Of a stretch of DNA of 64,000 bases, positions 9,921 through 22,000 are shown in pieces. A program made the position numbers and the translations under genes. Source of the DNA: Paroedura picta (taxonomy: Eukaryota > Chordata > Lepidosauria > Squamata > Gekkonidae); the NCBI RefSeq assembly GCF_049243985.1, contig NC_135384.1:501001-565000 (forward strand), given 5' to 3'. Under the pieces are notes generated by a model, which worked only from the letters and a program-made list of their open reading frames with translations, was not told the DNA's origin and searched no databases. Numbering within the stretch: the first letter of the stretch is position 1; each line of letters begins with the position of its first letter.

Positions 9921-12900
9921 ATGAGCAAGGAAACCTCAGGGGTATCTGGTGAGTAGGGCCTGGGGCGCCCCCCCCCCCCCGCTTGAGCCCTGTCCTGGGG
10001 AGCTTTGCTTCTGGCCCGCTCCACAGAATGAGGCCCTTTCTCCCCAGCGGGGACATCTCCTCTTCCCATTTATCCTCACAACGGCCCTCCCTGCGAGGGA
10101 GGCCAGGCAGACTCAGTGACCCAGGGACCAGGTCGGTTGGGGCCCAGAGGGCAGATTCACCGCTTTGTGCTGCGCAAGGGAGGGCAGGATAGATGCATTT
10201 TATATAAATGCTCGGGTTTCAACCCCCCCCCCCCCCCGGTATTTAAGAGCAAAAAGCTCTCCGTGTGGGATGCCGCTGGTACCGTGCGGTGTTTGGAGTA
10301 CTGGGCAAGGAGGACTGAGAGACCTGGGTTCAGATCCCCGCTGTCTCAAGGAAACTTGTCAGGTGACCTTGGCTCAGTCACACGCTTTCGGCCTAGCGTA
10401 CCTCACAAGGTTGTTGTGATAGAATGGAGGGAGAGGAGAAGGGTGTAAGGGATCTTGAGCTGCCAATCTGAGAAATATGTGTAAGGCACAAGGCTGGCCC
10501 AGCAGCTCTCCCTGGCTGGCTAGTTCTCTTCATGGGGGAGGGCGGGGCTTCTACACGGGCCGGGTGCCAGAGTCGGTAGTGCTTCCTGTACATCCCGCCC
10601 CCTCAGCAATTTACCACAGCAGGGGGAGATTGGGGGGGCTCAAACGAGAGGGAATGTGTGAGACCCCCCCCCCCAGGATATCCTGCAGGTTCCCAGCACC
10701 ACTGGGCAGGTGGGGAGGGGGGTTAACTCCTTTTTCTCTGCCCAGAAAACAGCCAGCACCTGAAGGTTTTCCTGCCCAAGAAGCTGGTGGATTGCGTGCC
10801 CAAGTGCCCGGCTCTGCCCACGGAGAGGCTGCGATGGAACACCAACGAGGTGGGGACACCCGGAGGGCTGCGGCTGTGGGGGGGGGGTGGCCTGGGGGCA
10901 GTCCTCCTCCTGGAATTGCTGCCCTTGATAGGCAAGGGGGAGGAGCTGGGGCCCCACTGGGCTCTGCGGGTGCCCACGACCTCTTCTCCTCTGTGGTGCT
11001 GCCTTCAGCATGGCCCTTGTGGCTGCCGGGGGCTGCAGCGGCTTCCCTCATTTCTCTGGGGGAGGTTCCTGATCTTTCTTCCCTCTTGCTGTCCCAACAG
11101 GAGATCGCTTCCTATTTGATCACCTTTGAGAAGCATGAAGAATGGCTCTCCTGTTCCCCCAAGACCAGGTAAGGAGGGATTTGGGCTCACTCCCAGGTAA
11201 TGGTCTCTCTGTGGGGCAGACAAGGGTGGCACACATGCCCCGTGCCTGGAAATATTTTGAAAAGGATTTGGAGGACAAGAGAAGGGCGATGCCAACAAGA
11301 AACTCTCTCGCCTCTGTTCCAGTTTTATTTAAAAAATATATATTCTTATTTGTTGACTTTCTTCCTTGTGGAGCACAAGGTGGCTTACCGCATAGACAGA
11401 ATACAGAAATTGACCTAAAATGTAGTAAATTAATACCATCAACATTCACAACATCTAGTAAACATTTTCAAATTTTAATTATCAGATTTCATTTTTAATA
11501 CTAGGTATCGAGCCATTTTTGTTGCAGAGGCATAAGGGGAAAGGACTGTTTCTGACACAAAAAATATTAGAGACAGAATATAACAACGGTGATCGCTGTA
11601 CGTTCAGATTTCCAAATACCTACAAACCTGTCCATATGCACTTGTTATCTGTATGATATCCAGAAAACGTCCAGCGCCATAATATGAGTCTCTTAACTGT
11701 AGTGACAGCACAGAAAGTCCTTCAGGAGCTGGTCAAATATTAGAAAAGTGCATCAGCATCCTCAAAGATTCTACTGCAGAATTGATCTAGTTCCTTCCTC
11801 CCCAAAAGACTGAATAACTGGACAGGCCTGAAGAATATGTTCAAGGGCCTGCCTTGTAAGTCACACCACCAGCAAACAGCTGCTTGAAAAAGGAACCACG
11901 GAAAGGGGCCAGCTGGATGCTGCTGAAAACCTTCCTCCTCCAGGGCAAAACCCACAAGTGGAGGCAGCTAGGGAATCCGCCCCCAATTGTCCGCTTTGAC
12001 CTCCTTTTTCCTCTGAAAAGGTGGCTCCCCCCCCAATAGGCTGGGGAGTTTTGCAGGCTCAGATTGGCTCCAGCAGGAGCAACCCCTCCCCCCCCCCCTG
12101 GCCGCCTCTCTTCTTGAAAATGGTGTTTCTCTGGTCTTGCCGCCCCTCTGTTGAAGCAGGACAGGAGCTCTCATGCATTTCTTCACTCTGGCAACACAGT
12201 TTCCCTCTGGCCAATGAAAACAGTGCAATTCAGTCTCAGAAACCACAGTATGAATTTACATTATGCATACAAGAAGAAGAAGCCCCAGAAACGAGCCCTG
12301 TTCACAGAAGCTTCATCCGCCCAGGCCCTCCGTCCCCGGCACGGTTCGGCCTCCTGTCACAGTTGGCACCTCTTGTCCCGAGGCGCCCCAGGCTGCTTCA
12401 GGATGCCGTTTCTAGAAGCATTCAGGATGCCTGCCCTGCTGGAGGATCCCCGGAGCCTGACCCCGAGCCTCTTCCCTGGCAGACCTCAGAATGGATCCAT
12501 CATCCTGTACAACCGCAAGAAGGTGAAATATCGCAAGGACGGCTACTGCTGGAAGAAGCGCAAGGATGGGAAGACCACCCGCGAGGACCACATGAAGCTG
12601 AAAGTGAAAGGGGTCGAGGTGAGGGTTGGAAGGGGGCGAGGGGAGGGGAGGGGGAGCGGCAGAAAGGCAAGATCCGGTGGCGGAATGGCGTTTGTGTCAG
12701 GATGAAAGGGAGCAGGAGGCAGCTGGCCCCTGCTGGGGAGATCTGGGGAGAAGCAGGGGGTGGGGATTCCTGGAGGGGCTGGGCATGGTGGGCTTGCTCT
12801 GGGGGGACCCATTGCCCCCTGCAGCAGCTCCAACCGTCCTCTGCCTCCCCCGCCAGTGTCTCTACGGCTGCTATGTCCATTCGGCCATCGTCCCAACATT

Positions 12901-15900
12901 CCACCGGCGCTGCTACTGGCTGCTGCAGGTACCGTCTGGAAACGGGAGGGGGGTGACCCTGGAGGTGAGAGGGGGGCTGGAGCCCCTGGGGTGGGAGGCT
13001 TTCCTCTAGGGGACCTCTGCCAGGACAGCAGTGGCTGCTCTTTTCCTCCTTCCCGTGGGGGCAGATTTGGAGGACCCCCACTTGGGCCTGGACCCTATTT
13101 TGGGATGAGAAATTGGGGAGTTTTGGCCGCGCGTCTTTTGTTGGGTCCCAAGGGTCTCAGTTGAACGGCCCCCAGCGCTGCTGCATCAAGGACTGAGCCA
13201 CAAACCATCTGGCCCTTTCCTCACCTGTTTTGCTCGCTGCTGGATCCCGATGGGGAGGGAGCAAAGATGGGGAGGGAGCAAAGCGGCAGCAAAGACATCC
13301 ACAGCAGCCTGATTTCCCCACTTATTTTGGGCACCTGTCCACCCACCTGCCTCACCCGGCAGATGACTAAACACAGGAAGAGAGGAAATAGGACCAGCCA
13401 CGAAGCCATAAAAATAGCCACAGCTGAATTAAACCTGCCAGCTGGGAGAATCACAGCCCCAGTTTGGGTCACGGGAGGGATGGGTGGGCTTGCCGGGCAC
13501 CCAGGAGAAGGCTGCCCTCACCATGCCCCCCCCCCCGCTCTCCCTCCAGAGGGCAGGCTGGGCAACTGGTCTGTTCAGGAGAGGGCTGCCCTGTGGGTGT
13601 CCTGGCTGAGAATAAGTTGACCCACAGCAGCAGTTGGGGCGGGCTGGGATCTCCAGCAGAGGGATTGTGGGAATTGGGGTGGCCCCGTGGGGGCGTTTGC
13701 CTCCCCCGAGGCCCTGAGGCCAGAGCTGTCCGGGCCGTTCCCGCTTTCCCCTTCCCCAGCCGGGCTCCTCTCCCTCCTCCAGAATCCGGACATTGTGCTG
13801 GTCCACTACCTCAACGTCCCGGCCATCGAGGACTGCGGGAAGATCTGTGGCCCCGTCCTCTGCTCCATCAACAGCGACCGCAAGGAGTGGCTGAAGTGGT
13901 CAAAAGAAGAGCTGGTCGGGCAGCTGAAGCCCATGTGTGAGAGGCGGGGCCAGGGGGGGCGCAGGGGGCGGGCCCAGAAGAGGCAGGCTGGCCGGGGGAG
14001 TCCAGGAGAGGCTGCTGTGCAGTGAGGGCAGCTGCAGGAGCGCTGTGCCTGTTGATTACCCGTGGCAAATGGAAGGCATTGCCTCTGGGGTGGAGCAAAC
14101 CGAGGGCCTCGTCACCCACATCGTGGCACAGAAGTCTGTGGATAGCTGGTGGCCCTGAGCACTCACTAGAACAGCCACATTCAGAAGCAGTCTACCTGAG
14201 GCGGGCCAGCAAGAGAGACGTGTGCCATGTCGTTGTGCTCCTGCCAGGGTGTCTGGCTGGCACCTCTTGGAGCCGAATGCCGGCCTTTGCCTTGGCCTGT
14301 GTGAGCTGTTCTTGGTCTCTGGGGAGAGCCTGTCTATCTATCGCGCTCGGTTGTTCTTCTGGGCGTGCCAAAACTGACGGGATTGGCAAGGCTTCATGCA
14401 AAGAATCATGGGAACTGTAGTTCTCCAGGACTGGCCAGCCCCTCTGTTGTGACATGTTTGCTGGGGCTCAGTGCTTGGTGGAAACAACGAGTTCTCTCCC
14501 TCCTCCCTCAGCGCTTTCCTTGACTTCCATGCCGTCTTTTCCAAACCTGCTTTGCTCACGGATTTGAGAAAGATCACCAGGAGGCTAGGCTGGCTGCCGT
14601 CTGGACGGGAGGATCTAGGTTTCCCCACCTCTCCCTACGCGGGAGCCTTCCCCGCTGCGGAAGGCCCTGGGGCAGCCCCCCCACCCACCCCCCTAAGGGG
14701 CTTCCCCAGGGTGCTTGGCTTTCAGTTGGCCATTGGCACATCAGCAGCGTGGTGCGTGGGTCTATCTGCTGTCTGGAAGCATGAAAATGTAGCCTGAGAG
14801 GTGGGAGTCGCTGCCGAGGGTCCTGGGGCAGGGGAAATGCAGAGGGTCCCCTTTGCCACAGAGGAAGGCTGCCAACCTCCAGGAGATGCCTGGAGAGCTC
14901 CCAGAATTACAGCTGATTTCCAGACAACAGAGATCTGTTCCCCTGGAGAAAATGGCTGCTCTGGGGGGTGGACTTTTTGCCCTTGTGCCCTGCTTGTGTC
15001 CCTTCCCGAATTCTCTCCTCCGTAAGGTCCCTCCCCCTGCAAGTCTCCAGGTATTTCCCAAGCTGGAGTTGGCCACCCTTGGGCCCACACAAGAGGTCTG
15101 AGTGGGGTGGGGGAGAAGCATAGCGGCTGAGCAACCTCGATGCTGTTGCTGTTAAACACGCCCCCTCCAGCCGTGACCCCTCTCTGTCTCCCCCACAGTC
15201 CACAGCATCAAGTGGACCTGCAGCAATGGGAACGGCACTGCAGAGTTCTCCATTGAGCAGCTGGTGCAGCAGATCCTGGAGAGCCACCAGGCCAAGCCCC
15301 CGCCCCGGACCCACGCCTGCCTCTGCAGCAGTGGCCTTGGTGAGTCACCCTCCCCCCACCCCCCGGTCAGCCCCTCCCTCTTCCTTCCCAGTCCTTGCTC
15401 TCTGAGCCTGCTTTCTCGGCAGGCTGTCTTCAGGCCAATTCACGATAGCCAAATGGAACCTCCGTGTTCAGAGGCAGTCTACCGTTGCCTGGACTCTAGA
15501 CCCTCCAGGTTCTGTGGGATGCAGATGCTGGGCTACATGAAGGGTGTGCATCCCTGGGTCAGGGGTAGTTCTCCCTGTCTGTTTGCAGCCCCCAGAGAGC
15601 CCCTTTTGCAGTGGCTACCATAATATTAGTTATTAAATACTATAATAATATTAGTTATACATTTAATAGCCGTTCTATTATAGAATAGCAAATTCTGTGT
15701 ATAATATGTATAAAGAATATTTTATAATGTCCAGCTAATATTAAATATGTAACCATCACCTTTTCAGTCGCCAGGATAGCTCTGAGCGTGTGGGGCCGGT
15801 GAACTACAGCTGTCTCCGGTGTGCCTCAGGATGGGGCCCACTGAGCAGAGTGCCAAGGTGGCCCTCCAGCCGGCCCTTCAGAGAGGGGCATAAAAACACC

Positions 15901-18900
15901 CCATCCCACCCCACCCCACCGGGGCCAGCCTGCTCTTTTCCCGGGTGGCCGCTCTAGGGATGTTCCGCTCTGTCTCTGTCTGCTCTGGGGGTGCTTCCGC
16001 TGTCCCCCGTCCCCCCTGCTTGCTCTCTTCCCAGCGGTCACCCAGTTGCTGGGATGGGCCACTGGAAGCTGTAGAGAAGTGCGGGGGGGGGAGTTGGTAG
16101 AGCAAAATGGCCTTTCCCTGCCACCCCTGGCTCTGGGTGGGTGGACGCTTAGCCATCTGCTGGCCCTCCCCGGAGCCCCTCTTTCGTGGTGGAAGAAAGC
16201 ACAAGGCCTACTGGCGCTGTTGGTGCCTTGGGGGGAGCAGGGATCACAGCAAAGACCCACAGGTGGCCCCTGAGCCGCTGAGTGCCCAGCACGGCTCAGC
16301 CGGCCTCTTCATTCAGAGGACGGTGTCCTTGGCGAATCCTTAAAGAAACCCACTGGTTTGGTCCCGCACAAACTGGAGCGACTCCATGTGGGGCTCCTCA
16401 GTCGTATCGGAATGGGAAGACACCCACGAGCCATTATGTATTGACCTGCAAGGTCTGTAGCCCACTTCTCATACAGTGTTAAGATCGCCAAGCAAGGCCT
16501 CATAGAAACGAGAGCAATAAAGACAGAATAAGGAGACTTTGAGCAGAGCACTCAGGAAAGCGGCCCAGCCGAACCGTCCCCCTCAGAGGACGCCCAGTGC
16601 TTCCCAGGCTGCTTTTCGCCTGCACCCATTCCAGCCAAAGGCCTCGGAGCTGGCAAGCCTTGGTGGGTGTTTGCCACGGCAGAGCGAAGGCAGTTGTGTG
16701 CAGGCCCTGCTGCAGTGCCCCCCCCCCCCGGCCAGGGCTGGATCTCCCTGGGTGACTAATTCCAACAACCTGTAGCTCCCCCCCCCCCCCAGCCGTTGGC
16801 CGGCCTCCTGTGGGTGTCTGTGGTTTGGGGCTGTCGGGACTGGGCTGCCCTCCTGTGGTGAAGGGTGGCATTTCCGGGCTCGAGGGCAAGCTCCCTTCTC
16901 TGGCTTCTCCTCTGCCGGGAGGGAGGCCTGAATCGGGCCTGGGCTGTTGCTCCCTGCTTGTCAAACAGCCAGATCCAAGGGCAGGAGCACCTTTGGGAAC
17001 AACAAGAGTTTTGCAGGGTGAGTGTCTGAGAGGCAAAGCTCAGACTTATCCCAAAAAACTTCGGGTGAGTCACCACGTTGGTCTGGCTTAGCAGAACAAA
17101 GTCTGCGTCCGGGAGCATGTGCTGCACCCAAAAGCTTATGCCTGGAATAAAACTGAGTTGGTCTCCAAAGTGGCCCTGGATGTAAACTTTGCTCTCCCAA
17201 AATGCTCTTTGGTCTCTGTGATGCTCTGGGCTTGAACCTGGCTGTTCTGCCGCTGCACCCCAGGACGCCTCCCTCGGAGTGTGTGTGTGTGTGTGGGGGG
17301 GGGTCTTTCAAAAGCTCCCATTTGGCTTGAGCGCCTCATGGATTCCCATCAAAGTTAAGAGCCTCAGAAGAGCCCTGCTGGATCACGGCGGTGAGGGTCC
17401 CCTCTTCCCAGCCACCTGTCTCTGAAAGGGGCATATATATATATATATATCTCAGGGCAGTTTACGTAGAAGGCGGGGGTAAGCCCATTTCAGCAACTTC
17501 AGTCTCAGCAACCAGCTGCCCCTCCCTCTCCTGTCTCGGTGGCCTTGCTCTCTGGGGAATGCCGTGCCCCCCCTTTGGGCGTGTGGGGGGGGGCTGACCC
17601 AGTGTCTTGCGTGGCCGGCTGAGTGGGTTACGGGGGAAGCAAATAGCTGAGCCATTTCTGGGTGTCTCCCGGGGTTGCTTGCTTCGTCCCCCCTTGTGCT
17701 CTCTGCTGATGCTTTCTTCCCCTCTCTCTCTCTCTCTCCCTCCCTCCCGCCCGCCCCGCTGGTCAGGGAGTCCAGGACACGTCCCCCACAAATGCAGCAG
17801 CACGAAGCACCGCATCATCTCCCCCAAGGTGGAGGCGCGCCCTGGCCCCCACCCCGCCCTGACAGAGGTCCAGAACATTTCCGGCAGCGCCGAGGCAAAA
17901 GCCGAGCCGGAACCGGCCAAGTCCTCTGGATCCGACAAGGACTCGGCGCCGGCCAAAGCCGACCCGCCGGGCCTGGCCGAAGCCTCCTCAGACTCCACGC
18001 CGCCCGCGCCCACGGGCCTCCCCAAGCAGGAGCTGCCGGCCGTCACGCTTTCCCTCAGCCTGCCGGGAAGCACCATTCTGGTCATGGCTGGCCTGGGCGG
18101 GACGGAGAAGCCCCTGGCCTTCACGCCCAGCCCACCCCTGGCCCCGGGAGACGGGGGGGACAGGGCTTCGGCCGCCCCGCTGGGCCTCGCCCTCCTGCCC
18201 GGCCCGGGCCTGGTCCTCTCTCAGAACCTGGAGGCCACCATGGAGACGAATGAAGTGGGCGCAGAGACCTTTGACCCGGACTGTTTCCTGAACAGCCCCA
18301 AGCAGGGGCAGACCTACGGGGGAGGGGCGGCTCTCCAGGCCAAACCGGAGCCCCCGGAGGCTGCCGGCCCCCCCGTTTACTCTCTCTTTGTGTCCTCGAA
18401 CCGCTTCTTCATCCAAGACGACGGGGCCGGACCTGTGCCAATGCAGCCCTCACCCCCCGCCCCCGAGGGCACGGAGGTGAAGACGAACCCCGAGACCCCC
18501 ATGGAGACTGCCGGAGGAGGGGGCTCAGCAGCCGGCCAGGCCCTGGGCGAGGGAGGGGGCCGGGCCGAGGAGGTGGCGGCGCTGGGGGGCCCCGAACTCC
18601 AGGAGGAGTTGTACTCCATCATCCAGACGGCGGCCGCAGCAGCAGCAGGCAGCACCTTTGGCCTCTCCTTCGACAGCCACTTCCCGGACCTCATGGGCGA
18701 GCTGATGACCGAGGAGCCTGCCGGCCCTGGCCCCAAGGAAGCCGGCCCCAGCAGCCCCACCCAGGCCCTCTCGCCACCCGGCTTTGCAGCAGAAGGGGTC
18801 CCCCGGGGCTCCCCCCGGCCCCTGGTGCCCATCACGGATTTCTCCCCCGAGTGGTCCTACCCAGAGGTGTGTTCGAGGCAGCTGGGGACGCCCGGGGGAG

Positions 18901-18993
18901 GGGGCCTTGTGGCTGAGCTCCCGGGAGGGGGCCAGTCTGGGTGCTGGCCGATGGGGCTGCTGCCGCATGTCTGGGCCTTCCCTTTCCCGTGAC

Positions 18994-19035
<42 letters not shown>

Positions 19036-22000
19036 CTCTGTTTTCCCCTGGGGGGGCGCAGGGGGGGGTGAAAGTGCTCATCACCGGTCCGTGGACAGAC
19101 GCCGTGGAGCCCTACACGTGCCTCTTCGACCAGATTTCTGTCCCTGCCGCTCTCATCCAGTCTGGGGTGCTGAGATGCTACTGCCCAGGTATCTGCTCGA
19201 TGGGGAGGGCGGGGGGCAGGCTGAGGGGGGGGGCACAGCCGCTGTCCTTGCTCAGGGCTCTCCCGCTTCCCTTGTGCAGCCCACGAGGCAGGCGTGGTGC
19301 CCCTGCAGATTGCTCAGGATTCCCGGCTGGTCTCCATGTCCGTCCTCTTCGTGTACCGGGCCCGGAACTTCATGGCGCTGCCCAGCACCCAGCTGGACTG
19401 GCTCTCCTTGGATGGTGAGTGGGCCGCCCGTTGACACCACCCGGCGCTGAGCTTCTGGGGAGGGAGCCAGGCCAGGGGGAGGGAACTCTGGGGTTCCCTT
19501 AGAGCGAAGGGGGACAGCCGGGCTCCCTGAGAAGGGGCGGAAGAGCCCAAAAGTTAGTGTGGGAGCCAAGGCCCTGGCAGCTTGCTCTTGAGGAGAGGGG
19601 CCTAGATCTAAAACCAGTTTGCCGGCTGACTGAACTGGAGCCGCTGCACGTCCCCTCCCCTCCCCTCCCTGGGAATCCTGGAGGCCTGCCCCTTGGGTGC
19701 CAGCCGCCCCCCCCCCCCCCGTGCCCTGAATGCCCCACTGTTTGTGCTGCCAGACAGCCCCGCATCTCGTCCGAAGCCCCACTGCCCAACTAAGGTCTGA
19801 GTTCTGTCCTTGGCGGAGAGGCCGAAGGCGTAGGGCTGGAAAAACTCGGCGGCTGACGGTGGTGGAGCGTCCAGGCCTCGGCCCGGGGCCAGTTCCCGGG
19901 TGTCACTTTACGGGGAGGAAGGGGAGGGTCACGACTTTCCATGACGGGGGCACTGCAGGCCAGGAATAACACCCCGAGGCCTGGCTCTCTGCCCACTGCC
20001 CTCCGGGAGAGTCCTTGACTCGCATCCCTCCCCCTCCCCTCCGGAGCCACCCAGGATCCAGGGCCGGATCCTCACCCTCCCCTGGGCTTCCTTTTCCTTG
20101 GCCCAAGGGTGACTCTGCTGGCCTCCTGTGCCCCCTCCCCTCCACGGCTGTGCCCATGTTCTGTCCATGGGGACCGATACAGAACTTTGGGGCTGCCCCC
20201 CACGCAGCAGGGCCCTCAGTCCCACCGGCTACGTTTTGCTCCTCTGCTGCTGGTTGCCTGAGAGACAGCAGGACTGGAACCCGCGTCCTGCCTAAGGTTG
20301 CAGCGTCCAGGTTGAAAAATCCCTGGAGGTTTGGTGCTTGGGAAGGACAGGGACCCCCTGCCACAGAGTCCAGCCTCAAAAACAGGAATTTTCTCCAGGA
20401 AACCCATCTCTGCAATATGGAGACTATCACTGCTGTTCCCCCCTAAGAAAGAACATTTGAATTCAGGGCTCCCAGCACCCTGCTTCATTAGCCCCCCCCC
20501 CCAAAAATAAAATAAAATAAAACAAGGAGCAAACAAGCTCCTGAATTTCTAGACGGGGACGTTGGGCAGAGACCCTGCATGGGTGGTAGGAATTTTAGAG
20601 ATACCCAGGTTCAGATCCCCATGCTCTCATCTTAGCCTACCTTGAAGGGGTGTTGTGGAGATACATGGGAGGACAGAGTTTGAATTGGCAGACCGCTTTT
20701 AAGGGAGGCAGGGGAGAAGGGTTTGGGGCTGCTGGTTGCATTTTTAGGTTTTAACTGTTGCCATGAACTGCCTTGAACTGCAAGGAGGGTGGGAGGCAGA
20801 TGCTTCCACACATTAGCAAAATGCTGAGAGCCAAGAGATGAAGGAAGGACACGTCAGGGAGGAAACCAAGAGGGAAGGGGAGCCTTTCAAGTCCCTGCTT
20901 GTACGGAGCAGTTTGGGGGCGTGGGAGGGGGGTCAGGACTGGGGAGATGGGCAGTGTTGTTTGATTTGGCCATCCCCTGTCCTTGGGAAACCTCCCCCCC
21001 CCCCACACACACCCACACTGCAGGGGAGGGGGAGGAAATTCCTTCCCTGCCCCACGGAGCTGTCAGTCAGGCTCAGCCCCAAAGCAGAGCTCCTCCACCA
21101 AGACCTTGGAAAAGAGGCATCATCCGGGTGGAACTCCCTGCCACAAGATGGTGCCACAGCTCCAGAGGGTCTGGACTGAGCCCCCTCCTCGCCTGAGTGA
21201 GGCCCACCCTGGGATCTTGGTGTTTGGCTGAGAGCCAAGTGGCCAGCCTCCCTGCCTCCCCCCACTCTGCCCCACAGCAGCAAGCGTGTCTGTCTGCGCT
21301 CTGCTTGCGGGTGGCCTTCAGATCTCATTAAAGGCTTGCCGCCCCCCCCCCTCTCCAGGAGGCTATTTTGGGCCGGCCGGCCAGACTCTGCTCACGCTCT
21401 GGAGTCTGCCTGCTACTGCGGGGCCACCTCTCTCTGCAGCCACCTCCTTTGTTGGGGGGGGGGGAGCGGGGGTGGGTTTAAGGCTGTGGTGGGGACTACG
21501 TCTGCTCCCCGCTGTTGGGCAGGGGGCTGGAGCCCCACCCTCCGGGCGGCCGGCCGTACCAGGCTGGACGACTGTGGCAGGACGACTGTGCCCACTCTCT
21601 CTGCACCCCTCCCGTCCCATCCCCGGCAGCCTGCCCGGCGGGGGCGGTGCTAACCTGGGCTTTCAGCGTGGTCTGGGGCCAAGACTCTGAGTCCCGTTGG
21701 GAGTGGCAGAGGAGAGCGCCGGGTGCTGGGCGTGTGGGCTGGGGGGCAGCCCCCACGTTGCTGCTGGGCGATGGATGCTGAAGGTACTGGGCTTTGGAGG
21801 GGGAGAGGCCATGGGAGCCTAGGTTTGGGTTTCTGTCACTTCAGAGGAGTGTGGTGAGGACATCCAGCCTGACCCCCGGTTCTGCCAGACAGAGGGCTGG
21901 TTTTCTTGTGCTGGAGGACTGGAGCAGCCTCCCTCTCTTCCTCTCGCCTGCAAGGCTGATGCCTGAAGTTGTTGGGGTTGGGCGGGGGGGGGCGGTTGCT

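Noticed and set aside
18995-19033. Z-DNA or regulatory CT element
   Set aside because: Its position directly before an acceptor explains it as a polypyrimidine tract. No further evidence.
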